From: Hydrogenothermus marinus
Lineage (GTDB): Bacteria; Aquificota; Aquificia; Aquificales; Hydrogenothermaceae
NCBI RefSeq assembly: GCF_003688665.1
Contig: NZ_REFO01000010.1
Location: forward strand, 248,001-312,000
Length of the DNA stretch: 64,000 nt
Direction of reading: 5' to 3'
Under the pieces are notes generated by a model that made no database searches, was not told the origin of the DNA, and worked only from the letters and a program-made list of their open reading frames with translations. How positions within the stretch are numbered: the stretch's first letter is position 1; every line of letters starts with the position of its first letter. The position numbers and the translations under genes were made by a program. Positions 26,808 to 37,177 of the stretch are shown piece after piece.

Positions 26808-29800
26808 TAGAAAAAATAATATATTGGTCAGTTAAAAATAAGTTTATAGTTTTATCTGTTTTAGTAATGATTTTTGGAGCATCTATATGGGCTTTAAAAG
26901 AAACACCATTAGATGCTATTCCAGATTTATCACCGCCTCAAGTAATAGTATTTACAAAATGGTCTGGCCAATCACCATCTGTTGTTGAAGATCAGATAAC
27001 ATATCCTATAGTTTCAACCCTTCTTTCTGTCCCTAAGGTAGAAACAGTTAGAGGAATTTCTTCTTTTGAAACATCTGCAGTTTATGTAATATTCAAAGAA
27101 GGGACAGATATATACTGGGCAAGAAGTAGAGTTTTAGAGTATCTATCTCAGATAAAAGATAAACTTCCTAAAACTGCTCAGGTTACTCTTGGTCCAGATG
27201 CTACAGGAGTTGGATGGGTTTATGAATATGCTCTTTATTCAGACAAAAGAAATTTATGGCAGTTAAGAACATTACAAGACTGGTATTTAAGATATGCCAT
27301 TCTTGGAGTTGATGGAGTATCAGAGGTTGCATCTATTGGAGGATTTGTTAAAGGTTATCAAATAACTATCCATCCTCAAAAGCTAAGAATATACAATATA
27401 ACCATTAAAGATATACTAAAAGCTTTAAGAGAAAATAATAATGACACTGGTGGAAGAATAATAGAAAAAAATGGTTTTGAGTTTATTATTCAAGGTCTTG
27501 GATATATAAAAAAACTTGATGATATTAAGAATATAACAATAAAAATAGATAAAAATGCTATTCCTATAAGAATTAAAGATATAGCAGATGTTGAGCTTGT
27601 ACCTATGGGAAGAAGAGGTCTCGCCGATTTAAATGGACTTGGAGAAGTTGTTGGTGGAATAGTAATAATGAGATTTGGAGAAAATGCATATAAAGTTATT
27701 CAAAGAGTAAAAGAAAAAATAGAAGAGATAAAAAAATCTTTACCTATGGATATAAAAGTAATTACAACTTATGATAGATCACAGCTCATAGAAAAAGCTA
27801 TAGCAACATTAAAAAGAGCCCTTTTTGAAGAAAGTTTAATAGTAATTTTAGTGGTAGGCATATTTTTATTTCATTTTAGAAGTTCCTTAGTGATAATTTT
27901 AACTCTTCCTCTTGGAATTTTAATATCATTTTTATTTATGAAAATGCTTGGTATCACTTCTAATATTATGTCCCTTGGTGGTATTGCTATTGCAATTGGG
28001 GCTATGGTAGATGGTGCCATTGTTATGGTTGAAAATGCTCATAAGCATATAGAAAAGATAAAAGAAGAAAAAGGAAAAATTACAGAAAAAGATAGAGTAG
28101 AAGCTATAATCTTAGCAGCACAACAGGTTGGAAAACCTATATTTTTTGCATTATTAATAATAGTAGTTTCATTTTTACCTATTTTTGCTTTAACTGGACA
28201 AGAAGGACTATTATTTAAACCTCTTGCTTATACTAAAACATTTGCAATGCTTGCTGCATCATTCTTAGCAATAACAGTTGTGCCAATATTAATGGTATGG
28301 TTTATTAGAGGTCATATTATTCCAGAACATAAAAATCCTATTAACTGGCTTTTATTGAAAATATATACACCAATAATAAAAATAGTGCTAAAACTTAGAT
28401 ATTTGATTGTAGTTTTTACTATTATAGCTATTGGATATATATATCCTCTTTATAAAAAGTTATCTTGGGAATTTATGCCTACTATAAATGAACAAACATT
28501 TATGTATATGCCTGTTACACCTTTTGGTATTTCTGCAGATGAAGCTAAAAATCTTACTCAACTTACAGATAAAATAATTGCATCATTTCCTGAAGTTGAT
28601 ACTGTTTTTGGAAAAGCAGGTAGAGCAGATACAGCAACAGATCCTGCACCTTTATCTATGATAGAAACAATTATCACATTCAAACCAAAAGAGTACTGGA
28701 GAGAAGGAGAAACTTATCAATCTCTTATGCAAGAAATGGAAGAAAAATTAAAAGTACCAGGGCTTACTAATAGTTGGACTTATCCAATAAAAGGAAGAAT
28801 TGATATGCTTTTAACAGGAATAAGAACACCAATAGGTATAAAGCTATATGGAGATGATTTAAACAAACTACAAAATATAGCTACTAAAATAGAAAAAGAA
28901 CTTCAAAAAATGCCAGAAAGTTTATCTGTTTTTGCTGATAGAGTAGCACAAGGGTATTATCTAAATATAGATATAAAAAAAGAAAAACTTGCAAGGTATG
29001 GACTTACTACAGATGATATAGAAACAGTAATACAAACTGCAATAGGTGGTATGCCTATATCTACTCTATACAAAGGATTAGAAAGATATCCAATGCTTAT
29101 AAGATTTCCTTATGATTATAGAACAAATATTGAAGCTATAAAAAATTTAGTAATACCTACAAAGTATAATAGAGGCGTTTTAGTTAAAGATGTAGCAGAT
29201 GTTTATTATACAGAAGCACCTTCCGTTATAAAATCAGAAAAAGGAATGAAGGTAGTATATGTTTATATTACACCACAGCCAAATATAACAACTGAAGATT
29301 ATGTAAAAAAAGCAAATAAAATTTTAAAAAATATAAACTTACCTTCAGGATATTTTATAGAATGGGCAGGACAGAGTAAATACTTAGAACATGCAAAAGA
29401 AAGACTTAAATTTATAGTTCCTTTGGCAATATTAATAATATTCTTACTTGTTTATATGACATTTAAAGATATAAAGAATACACTTATTGTAATGCTTTCT
29501 TTACCTTTTTCAATGATTGGAGGTTTGTGGTTTTTAGATTATCTACATTTTAATCTAAGTATTGCAGTAGTTGTTGGATTCCTTGCATTATTAGGAGTTG
29601 CAGCAGAAACTGCAATTGTTATGGTTGTTTATGTTGAAGAGTCTGTAAAAAAATATATAAAAGAAAATAAAAAGCTAAACAATAAATTATTTAATGAAGC
29701 TATATATGAAGGGGCAGTTTTAAGGGTAAGACCTGTAATTATGACAGTTTCTACTATTATTGCAGGATTATTACCTTTATTATATATCTCAGGTGTAGGT

Positions 29801-29938
29801 TCTGAGGTTATGCAAAGAATAGCTGCACCAATGATAGGGGGAATAATTTCTGCAACAGTTCTTACTCTATTGATAATTCCTTCTATATATGCAATTATAA
29901 AAAAATGGCAATTAAGAAAAGAGGGATTATTTGAATGA
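26804..29938 (+). CDS. cusA: CusA/CzcA-type heavy-metal RND efflux pump
   Basis: A 1044-residue inner-membrane proton-driven pump with 12 helices. The N-terminal ETPLDAIPDLSPPQVIVFTKW and the fourth-helix block GGIAIAIGAMVDGAIVMVENAHKHIE (about 393-418) are heavy-metal RND motifs. In this block the monovalent-ion (CusA) branch resembles it more than the CzcA branch. The porter region has FMPTINEQTFMYMP and PIKGRIDMLLTGIRTP, where CusA carries its copper-binding methionines, and several Met are present here. Copper or silver is therefore the likely substrate, but zinc or cobalt cannot be excluded. It is overlapped by the next gene by 4 bases. Confidence 0.93.
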   Translation: MIEKIIYWSVKNKFIVLSVLVMIFGASIWALKETPLDAIPDLSPPQVIVFTKWSGQSPSVVEDQITYPIVSTLLSVPKVETVRGISSFETSAVYVIFKEGTDIYWARSRVLEYLSQIKDKLPKTAQVTLGPDATGVGWVYEYALYSDKRNLWQLRTLQDWYLRYAILGVDGVSEVASIGGFVKGYQITIHPQKLRIYNITIKDILKALRENNNDTGGRIIEKNGFEFIIQGLGYIKKLDDIKNITIKIDKNAIPIRIKDIADVELVPMGRRGLADLNGLGEVVGGIVIMRFGENAYKVIQRVKEKIEEIKKSLPMDIKVITTYDRSQLIEKAIATLKRALFEESLIVILVVGIFLFHFRSSLVIILTLPLGILISFLFMKMLGITSNIMSLGGIAIAIGAMVDGAIVMVENAHKHIEKIKEEKGKITEKDRVEAIILAAQQVGKPIFFALLIIVVSFLPIFALTGQEGLLFKPLAYTKTFAMLAASFLAITVVPILMVWFIRGHIIPEHKNPINWLLLKIYTPIIKIVLKLRYLIVVFTIIAIGYIYPLYKKLSWEFMPTINEQTFMYMPVTPFGISADEAKNLTQLTDKIIASFPEVDTVFGKAGRADTATDPAPLSMIETIITFKPKEYWREGETYQSLMQEMEEKLKVPGLTNSWTYPIKGRIDMLLTGIRTPIGIKLYGDDLNKLQNIATKIEKELQKMPESLSVFADRVAQGYYLNIDIKKEKLARYGLTTDDIETVIQTAIGGMPISTLYKGLERYPMLIRFPYDYRTNIEAIKNLVIPTKYNRGVLVKDVADVYYTEAPSVIKSEKGMKVVYVYITPQPNITTEDYVKKANKILKNINLPSGYFIEWAGQSKYLEHAKERLKFIVPLAILIIFLLVYMTFKDIKNTLIVMLSLPFSMIGGLWFLDYLHFNLSIAVVVGFLALLGVAAETAIVMVVYVEESVKKYIKENKKLNNKLFNEAIYEGAVLRVRPVIMTVSTIIAGLLPLLYISGVGSEVMQRIAAPMIGGIISATVLTLLIIPSIYAIIKKWQLRKEGLFE

Positions 29939-30750
29939 ATCTGCTAATTTTTACAGATTTAGATGGAACTTTATTAAATTATGGAGATTACTCTTTTGAA
30001 GATGCTAAACCTGCTTTAGAAAAAATAAAACAAAATAATATTCCTCTTATACTTACAACAAGTAAAACAAGAAAAGAAGTAGAAATTTTACAGAAGAATA
30101 TTGGCATTAATGATCCATTTATAGTAGAAAATGGAGCCGCTATATTTTTCAAAAAAGGTTATAAAGGTTTTAAAATTCCAAATACTGTTTCTATTGATGA
30201 TTACCAAGTAATAATCTTAGGAGAAAGATATGAAAAAGTAAGAGAAATTTTTAATATCTATAAAAAAGATTACTGTCTTAAAGGTTTTGGAGATTTAACT
30301 GCAGAAGAAATAGTTAAGCTTACAAACTTACCTTTAGAAAGAGTAAAACTTTCAAAACAAAGAGAGTTCACAGAGCCTTTTATTACTGATTGCCCAGAAA
30401 AAATAGAAGACTTAAAAAAGGAAGTGGCAAAACATGGATTTAAAATAATAGAAGGTGGAAGATTTTACCATTTTATTAGCCAAAATCAGGATAAAGGAAA
30501 AGCAGTAGAAATTACAAAAAAGATATTTGAAGAAAATCTAAAAACAAAAATAAAAACAATAGGCCTTGGAGATAGTAAAAATGATATACCTTTACTTGAA
30601 AAAGTTGATATACCTATATTAATAAAGAAACATGATGGTAGCTATATAGATATAAATCTACCAAATTTAATAAAATCAACTTATGAAGGTAGTAAAGGAT
30701 GGAATGAGGTTGTAATGCCTTTATTAGAAAAATACCTTGAAAACAGATAG
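29935..30750 (+). CDS. gpgP: Glucosyl-(mannosyl-)3-phosphoglycerate phosphatase, HAD-IIB family
   Basis: A 271-residue HAD hydrolase with motif I FTDLDGTLLN (nucleophile Asp8, Asp10), motif II TTSKTRKEV and the C-terminal GLGDSKNDIPLLEKVD. The middle section FIVENGAAIFFKKGY and the R-F-YHFI segment are those of the mannosyl-3-phosphoglycerate phosphatase subfamily. Given gpgS in the same cluster, it probably dephosphorylates glucosyl-3-phosphoglycerate to the compatible solute glucosylglycerate, although mannosyl substrates are often also accepted. The start overlaps the cusA stop (ATGA), which puts it on the metal-efflux transcript unless an internal promoter exists. Confidence 0.85.
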   Translation: MNLLIFTDLDGTLLNYGDYSFEDAKPALEKIKQNNIPLILTTSKTRKEVEILQKNIGINDPFIVENGAAIFFKKGYKGFKIPNTVSIDDYQVIILGERYEKVREIFNIYKKDYCLKGFGDLTAEEIVKLTNLPLERVKLSKQREFTEPFITDCPEKIEDLKKEVAKHGFKIIEGGRFYHFISQNQDKGKAVEITKKIFEENLKTKIKTIGLGDSKNDIPLLEKVDIPILIKKHDGSYIDINLPNLIKSTYEGSKGWNEVVMPLLEKYLENR

Positions 30751-30785
30751 AAAACTATTTATATTTAAAACAAAAAGGGGATTTA

Positions 30786-32081
30786 ATGCCTTTAAAAGAA
30801 GAAGCATTACAGATATTTGATTTTGCTTTAAAATCTGTTCTTCCGGAAAATCTTATAAAAGATAAAATAAAAATTGAAAATAACAACCTTTACATTGAAA
30901 AAGATATATATCCATTAAAAGATAAATTCTATATTTTAGGAAGTGGAAAAGCTTCTGTCAGTATGGCAAAAGCCTTTGAAAAATACTTCTTAGATTATAT
31001 TGAAGATGGATTAGTAATATCAAACTATACAGAAAAATTAAAAAAGGTAAAGGTTTTAGAGGGTTCTCATCCATTACCTACAGAAAAAACAATTGATGCT
31101 ACAAAATCATTGATAGAAAAAATAAAATCTTTAAAAGAAAATGACTTTTTTATATATCTTCTATCTGGAGGAAGCTCTGCTCTTTTAGAACTTCCTATAG
31201 AGCCTATAACATTAGAAGATTTAAAAATAACTACTAATTTACTTTTAAAAAAGTCTGTTCCTATTGATGATATAAATACAGTAAGAAAACATATATCTAA
31301 GGTAAAAGGTGGAAGACTTGCAAAATTAACAAAAGCAAAAGGAGTAGTATTAGTAATTTCTGATGTAATAGGTGATAACCTTGAAACTATAGGCTCTGCA
31401 CCTTTGTATATGGATAAAACTACTTATAAAGATGCTTATAATGTTTTAAAAAAATACAATATCTGGGAAGAAATCCCAGAAAGTGTAAAAACTGTAATAG
31501 AAAAAGGTTTAAAAGGAGAAATAGAGGAAACACCAAAAAATCCACCAGAAAATATAAAACATTACATTATTGGAAATAATTCATATATGTTAAATAAAGC
31601 AAAAGAAAAAGCAACAGAAATTGGTTATAAAACATATATAATGACAAGCTCACTACATGGAGAAGCAAAAGAAGTAGCAAAGGTTATTATGTCTATTGCA
31701 AAGGAAATAGAAAAATCAGAAAATCCATTTAAAAAACCAGTCTGCTTGTTATTTGGAGGAGAAACAACTGTTAATGTTTTAGGAAATGGAAAAGGTGGAA
31801 GATGTCAGGAAATGGCATTATCTGCTCTTAAAGAGTTTAAAAATTTAGAAAAGGTAGTTTTTTTAGCAGCAGGAACAGATGGAATAGATGGAAACTCTGA
31901 TGCAGATGGAGCAGTAATAGATAAAAATGATTATTTAAAAGCAAACGAACTTGGATTAAATATTGATGAGTATCTTAAAAACAATGATTCTTATAACTTT
32001 TTTAAAAAACTAAATAGTTTAATTTTTACAGGAAAGACAGGAACAAATGTTATGGATATACAAATATTAATAGTGGGGTAA
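30786..32081 (+). CDS. Glycerate kinase, MOFRL type (glycerate 2-kinase)
   Basis: A 431-residue protein with the two DUF4147/MOFRL domains: YILGSGKASVSMAKAFE (about 47-63), YLLSGGSSALLELP (about 124-137), VRKHISKVKGGRLA, and in the C-terminal domain GGETTVNVLGNGKGGRCQEMALSAL and AAGTDGIDGNSDADGAV. This family phosphorylates D-glycerate, in thermophiles mostly to 2-phosphoglycerate. In a glucosylglycerate cluster it may balance the free glycerate pool used by the one-step synthase, or salvage glycerate released on breakdown. It starts 35 bases after gpgP with AAAAAGGGGATTTA upstream of the ATG. Confidence 0.92.
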   Translation: MPLKEEALQIFDFALKSVLPENLIKDKIKIENNNLYIEKDIYPLKDKFYILGSGKASVSMAKAFEKYFLDYIEDGLVISNYTEKLKKVKVLEGSHPLPTEKTIDATKSLIEKIKSLKENDFFIYLLSGGSSALLELPIEPITLEDLKITTNLLLKKSVPIDDINTVRKHISKVKGGRLAKLTKAKGVVLVISDVIGDNLETIGSAPLYMDKTTYKDAYNVLKKYNIWEEIPESVKTVIEKGLKGEIEETPKNPPENIKHYIIGNNSYMLNKAKEKATEIGYKTYIMTSSLHGEAKEVAKVIMSIAKEIEKSENPFKKPVCLLFGGETTVNVLGNGKGGRCQEMALSALKEFKNLEKVVFLAAGTDGIDGNSDADGAVIDKNDYLKANELGLNIDEYLKNNDSYNFFKKLNSLIFTGKTGTNVMDIQILIVG

Positions 32082-32085
32082 AAGA

Positions 32086-33339
32086 ATGATTAAATCTACA
32101 ATAAGATTTTCTACTGCTTTAAGAGAAAAAACAAGAAAACAGATAGAAAATTTAGGTTATGCAGATATAGTTATAGGAATTCCTTCTTATTTTAGTCAAA
32201 ATACAATAGGATATGTTATAGAACAAGCGGCAAAAGGTTTAGATAGATATTTTCCAGATAAAAAATCCCTTATTTTTGTTTCAGATGGTGGTTCTACAGA
32301 TGATACAAGAGAGGTTGCAGAGTCTGTAGATATATCAAAATATAATATTACTAAAATTGTGGGTATTTATAGAGGTATTCCAGGAAAAGGTTCAGCTTTA
32401 AGAGCAGTCTTTGAAGCATCTGAATTTTTAAAAGCTAAAGTTGTTATAACTTTTGATGCAGATTTAAGATCTATTACACCAGAATGGGTAAACAATTTAG
32501 CACAACCTATATTAAAAGGATATGATTTTGTTGCACCATATTACAAAAGATGGAAATATGATGGAACTATTACTAATACTATTGCTTATAACCTAACAAG
32601 AGCTTTATATGGTAAAAAGATTAGACAACCAATAGGTGGAGATTTTGCATTTTCATATAAGCTTGTAAAAGATTTTCTTGATAAGGAAGTTTGGGAAACA
32701 GAAATCGCCAAATTTGGAATTGATATATTTATGACAACAACAGCTATAGTAGATGGTTATAAGTTGTGTCAAGCAAGACTTGGTGCAAAAATACATAATG
32801 AAAAAAATCCATCTTCAGATTTAAGTGATATGTATAGAGAAGTAGTAGGTACTATTTTTAATCTAATGGAACAAGAATCTTATGAAAGTTTCTGGAAAAA
32901 AGTAAAAGGCTCTGAAGATGTGGAAATATTAGGAGAACCTATAGGAATAGATCCTAAGCCTTTTGAAATAGATATCAATGGATTAATAGAGTATTTTAAA
33001 ATTGGATATAACAACTTTGCACCCATATGGAAAAATATCTTAGAAGAACAAGATTTTAAAATAATAGAAAAACTTTTTATGGTTGAAAAAGTAGAAGACT
33101 TTATTATGCCTATAGAAACCTGGGTAAGAACCGTTTATAGATACGCAAATTATTTTCATTTAACACCAAGACAGGAATTTAAAGTTTTAAATACAATGAT
33201 CCCTTTATATCAAGCTCGGGTTGCATCTATTGTTAATGAATTAAAAGATAAGAATGTTGAAGAAGCTGAAAATTATTATGATTGTCAAGCAAAAATGTTT
33301 GAAGATATGAAAGATTATTTAATAAAAATCTGGGGGTAA
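32086..33339 (+). CDS. ggs: Glucosylglycerate synthase-like glycosyltransferase (one-step route)
   Basis: A 417-residue GT-A fold glycosyltransferase. The nucleotide-sugar domain begins DIVIGIPSYFSQNTIGYVIEQAAKGL, with FVSDGGSTDDT (about 66-76) and ITFDADLRS (about 125-133) holding the DXD-type metal site. RQPIGGDFAFS and the long C-terminal helical domain match the family of mannosylglycerate/glucosylglycerate synthases that join NDP-sugar and D-glycerate directly. Such a single-step enzyme is known in Persephonella marina. It lies 4 bases after the glycerate kinase and 2 bases before gpgS. The sugar (glucose or mannose) is inferred. Confidence 0.78.
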   Translation: MIKSTIRFSTALREKTRKQIENLGYADIVIGIPSYFSQNTIGYVIEQAAKGLDRYFPDKKSLIFVSDGGSTDDTREVAESVDISKYNITKIVGIYRGIPGKGSALRAVFEASEFLKAKVVITFDADLRSITPEWVNNLAQPILKGYDFVAPYYKRWKYDGTITNTIAYNLTRALYGKKIRQPIGGDFAFSYKLVKDFLDKEVWETEIAKFGIDIFMTTTAIVDGYKLCQARLGAKIHNEKNPSSDLSDMYREVVGTIFNLMEQESYESFWKKVKGSEDVEILGEPIGIDPKPFEIDINGLIEYFKIGYNNFAPIWKNILEEQDFKIIEKLFMVEKVEDFIMPIETWVRTVYRYANYFHLTPRQEFKVLNTMIPLYQARVASIVNELKDKNVEEAENYYDCQAKMFEDMKDYLIKIWG

Positions 33340-33341
33340 TT

Positions 33342-34547
33342 ATGTCTGACTTTTTTCAAAATGGACTTATAACAACTTTACAAAGATTAAGATCTAGAAA
33401 TTTAGAAGAGTTAGAGAAAGAGCTTGAGGGTTTTGCAAAAAGAAGAAACATGGTTTTATTGCTTCCAGCCCTTTATTCAGAGTTTGAAGGACCAGCAATG
33501 CCTAAAATAGTAGAAGAACTAAAAAAGATTAAATATCTATACAGAATAGTATTATCCTTAGATAAAGCTGATGAAAAACAGTTTAAAAAAGTAAAAGAAA
33601 TAATGTCTGAAATTCCAACTGATGTAAAAATAGTATGGCATGACGGTCCAAACATGCAAAAAATCTATAAAGAGATAGAAGAAAAAAAGTTTAAAATAGG
33701 TCTTCGTGGAAAAGGGCGTTCAGTATGGATGACACTTGGTTATATACTTTCTGATATAAATGCATACGCTATAGCTCTCCATGATTGTGATATTGTAAAT
33801 TACTCAAGAGAACTTCCTGCAAGGCTTTTTTATCCTATTGTTCATCCTGCATTAGATTTTGAATTTAGTAAAGGCTATTATCCAAGATTTAAAGATAAAC
33901 TTTATGGAAGGGTAACTAGACTTTACTATACACCATTAATAAGAGCTTTAAAAAAATTTTTAGGATGCAATAGATTTTTAGAATATTTAGATAGTTTTAG
34001 ATATGCTTTATCTGGTGAGTTTGCCTTTATAAGAAGTTTGGCAAGAGGTTTAAGAATATCACCAAGTTGGGGATTAGAAGTATCTATGCTTTCTGAAGTT
34101 TATCAAAATACTTCTGTAAATAGAATATGCCAAGTAGAGCTAATGGAAAATTTTGAGCATAAACATAAAGAAGTAGGTTCTTCAGCAGAAGAAGGACTTA
34201 TAAAAATGGCAACAGATATAGCAAAAACACTATTTAGAGTTTTATCTCAAGATGGAGTTGAACTTTCTGATTCATTTTTTAGAAGCTTATTAACAACATA
34301 TTTATTAGAAGCAACAAAATCCATAGAAAAATATAATGCTTTATCTTTAATAAATGGCTTAGAATATGATAGACATAGTGAAATTACAGCAGTAGAAAAA
34401 TTTGTTCAAGCTTTAAAGATAGCAAAAGATGAATTTTCTCAAGATCCTATAGGAGAACCAAATCTTCCTGCTTGGATAAGAGTTAGAGCAGCTATTCCTG
34501 ATATTTCTGAAAAGTTAATAAAGGCTGTAGAAGATGATAATAAATAG
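33342..34547 (+). CDS. gpgS: Glucosyl-3-phosphoglycerate synthase (two-step route)
   Basis: A 401-residue GT81-type enzyme that transfers glucose from an NDP-glucose to 3-phosphoglycerate. Seen are LLPALYSEFEG (about 36-46), the GRGKGRSVWMTLGYILSD-like segment (GLRGKGRSVWMTLGY), the metal site ALHDCDIVNYSRELPARL (about 144-161) and SGEFAFIRSLARGL. These are typical of archaeal and Aquificales GpgS. The product would be dephosphorylated by the phosphatase at 29935. It is the last gene of the cluster; the terminator downstream is better placed for the convergent cytochrome gene. Confidence 0.85.
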   Translation: MSDFFQNGLITTLQRLRSRNLEELEKELEGFAKRRNMVLLLPALYSEFEGPAMPKIVEELKKIKYLYRIVLSLDKADEKQFKKVKEIMSEIPTDVKIVWHDGPNMQKIYKEIEEKKFKIGLRGKGRSVWMTLGYILSDINAYAIALHDCDIVNYSRELPARLFYPIVHPALDFEFSKGYYPRFKDKLYGRVTRLYYTPLIRALKKFLGCNRFLEYLDSFRYALSGEFAFIRSLARGLRISPSWGLEVSMLSEVYQNTSVNRICQVELMENFEHKHKEVGSSAEEGLIKMATDIAKTLFRVLSQDGVELSDSFFRSLLTTYLLEATKSIEKYNALSLINGLEYDRHSEITAVEKFVQALKIAKDEFSQDPIGEPNLPAWIRVRAAIPDISEKLIKAVEDDNK

Positions 34548-34559
34548 TTTTAATGTTTA

Positions 34560-34590
34560 AAAAATAAAAAAACCCTCCCCCAAGGGAGGG
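34560..34590 (-). terminator. Strong hairpin terminator, best oriented for the minus strand
   Basis: CCCTCCC (34573-34579) pairs perfectly with GGGAGGG (34584-34590) around a CCAA loop. On the minus strand it is followed by TTTTTTTATTTTT, so it ends the cytochrome transcript. On the plus strand the bases after it are CAAAGATAGA, so it would be a weak stop for gpgS unless it works without a T tract. Confidence 0.8.
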
Positions 34591-34616
34591 CAAAGATAGA
34601 AGGTAGGTTCTAATAA

Positions 34617-37030
34617 TTATTTCCAACCTTTTAATACTATTTCTTTAGCTTTTTCATATGGATATTTTTTAACAAGCTCTTTTACAGAAAGTTTTTGGTC
34701 TCCTTCTCTCATGAAGTGAATTAGAACTACAGAAGCCCAGTAGTCATTAGCATATTTTGTTCCTTCAAGCTGTACAGGTACACCTTTTTTATTAACTGTA
34801 TGACAAGCTGCACAAGTTACAGGTCCTGCGTAACTACCATCTGGAGAGAATTGTAAAGCTTGTTGATGAGTTGTTAAATCAACTGTTCTTTCATCTCCTT
34901 CATATCTAACAGGATATAATCCATGGATAGATTCATGACATGATTGACAAGCTATACTTCCATGAGCCTTAGAGTATCTATAAAGAGAGTATTTATTTTT
35001 CTGATCTATTGGGAAGTATTTTCCACCTTCACTTTCAACAAATGGTGCTATATGACAGTTTGAACAATGAGGTTCTGCAGCTGCAAGCCACCAGTCTTTA
35101 CCAGCAGATGCTGCATCATAAGGAACAGGTTGTCCTTCTTTAGCATTCCAAGGAAGAAGTACTTTTTTACCATTTTTATCAGCAAGTTTCACAAGAGTAG
35201 CACCTTTATGATTATTGTAAAATTCAAATACAGGATTTGCGCCACCTTTATATCTTGGATCAGCCATTTGTTGGAATTTTTTCATATCTCCATTAGCAAT
35301 AACTTTTACTATTTCTTCAATAGATTTATTTCTTAAAGTTTTACCTTTTTGTAATACTGCATCTTCTAAATCATCATATTTATAAAGTTCTTGAGTTAAT
35401 TGGTTATGACAGTTTGTACATGTTAATCCTCTAATTTCTGAAATAGGTTCATCATCTTCATTTCTCATACTTACATTTCTTAAGTACCATTTACCAATTT
35501 CATTTAAGAAGAATGGAGGTTTTACATCTGGATTTGTATGTGCATCTCTTCTTAAATAACAACCACCACCTGCTATTCTTTGATCTGAATCTGCAAATTT
35601 ATTATTTCCATTAAAGTCTGTAATCTGGAATGGATTAGTATTAAAATCATTCATATCAGGATTTTGCCAATGAGTTGGATGGCAAGCTTGACATGTTACA
35701 GTTCTTCCAGCTTTATCATTCATATCTGCAAGGAATAAAGCATGGGCAGCATGGATAGCTTCTGTTAATGTTTTAGCTTTTACTGCCTTATATCCTGAAA
35801 CATTTGGTCTTGGTTCTTGAAGGTTTCCAGAAATATTATCACCATGACAGTCTGCACAGTTAACAGGTCCTACTGATCCAAGTCTGTTAGAAGAAGCATT
35901 TGGATTGTATTCTTTTTAAAAAGTGAGTACCATGTCTTTTATCATGAAGTTCAAGTATATTTATAGAAGCTGCAGAAAGTCTTGCCATATATTCAGATAT
36001 GTCAGGATAGTTTTTCTTCCAGTAGTTATATTCTTTATCAACAGCTGTTAATCCTTCTTGTCTTGAAAGTTTTGCTGCTTTTCCATTTCCTGAGTGACAT
36101 ACAATACAGTTTGGAATATCAACAGGGTTTGTTCCAAAAAATTCTACTATCTTTCCATTTACAGTAATTGGTTTTCCGTTTTTATCATGGAGCTGTACCA
36201 TTGAGTATTGATAAGGTTGAAAATCTTTTGATGTAATGCTTCTTATAGTTCCTTTTCTTCTACTATCATTAAATGCAGTTAAAGGAAGACCTAAAGCATC
36301 CCATATATTAGAAGCAGTAAGTTTTAATGGAACATGAGGTACAAGTCCTTGAACTGCTTTCATTGGTTCTGTAAATACAATATTTCCACCATTATCTCCT
36401 GCATAATCCATATATCCACCAGCCATAGGCTTACCTGAAGGACCAGCATCAATAGGTACATTTATCTCTTTTCCTACATGTAATCTTTGTGATTTTTTCC
36501 AGTTTTTAGGTACAGTTCCTTCTAAATCTTGATATATAAAAAGATGTGTCCATACATAATTTGCTATGTTATCACCAGGATCAGACATATCACCGTCGCC
36601 ATTTGTATCCTTCGGAACAGACCAGTATCTCATTTTATTTCCTTCAGAATAGCTATTATCTTTTACATAGTAATAAAGTTTTACTCCATCTTCTGGTGTT
36701 AGAAGTTTTGGAAGTTTTCCATTTTCTCCGGATTTTACTACTTGAGCTTGTATTGAGTTATATGGTGGAATTACACAACAGTAAGAAATATCAAACCCTA
36801 CACAGTGCATTCCAAGTTCATAGTTAATGAAGATATTGTAAGGATTCTTTGGCTGATAAGCTTTTATAGTTTTTTTACTGAAGAATCCTCCGACTTTAAC
36901 TTCTGTTGGTTTTAATAGATTTAATCCAAAAGGTGGATTGGATCATATTGCTTTTGAGCATAGGCACCAAAAGCTAAAACTGCAGTTGATAAAACCCCTG
37001 CAGATAAAACCTGCAGCCGATTTTTACCAT
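34617..37030 (-). pseudogene. Periplasmic multiheme cytochrome c gene with three single-base frameshifts
   Basis: ATG at 37028-37030 has a perfect AGGAGGTG 7 bases upstream. A signal peptide (NRLQVLSAGVLSTAVLAFGAYAQ) is readable only if one A is added to the A run near 37021-37025. It leads to KQYDP, and another missing A near 36950 then restores NPPFGLNLLKPTEV and the body (NYELGMHCVGFDISYCCVIPPYNS). At 35913-35922 a T5A5 run carries one extra base, after which KEYNPNASSNRLG follows. The repaired chain is about 804 residues with seven CXXCH motifs (CIVCH, CADCH, CQACH, CTNCH, CSNCH, CQSCH, CAACH). It should be a periplasmic electron carrier or redox enzyme of unknown partner. All three lesions are in homopolymers, so sequencing error is a real alternative to gene decay. 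Confidence 0.8.
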
Positions 37031-37118
37031 AGCTACACCTCCTACGAATTTTAAAATATATTATTATTTTTATATTCATATATTTAGTAAATACTTACTA
37101 TTTAATTTCTTAATAATG

Positions 37119-37147
37119 AAATTACAATAAAAATTTTTCATTGTCAA
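37119..37147 (-). promoter_or_regulatory. Candidate promoter for the cytochrome gene
   Basis: On the minus strand TTGACA (37147-37142) is followed after 17 bases by TAATTT (37124-37119) with a TG just upstream. The start codon is about 90 bases further on. The rest of the gap between pabB and the cytochrome gene (37031-37177) is plain AT-rich DNA. Confidence 0.4.
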
Positions 37148-37177
37148 TATGTTTTTTATAATTAAATATATTTTTGT

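Noticed and set aside
34573-34590. The CCCTCCC/GGGAGGG hairpin as the gpgS terminator
   Set aside because: No T tract follows on the plus strand. The T run lies on the minus strand side, so it was assigned to the cytochrome gene.
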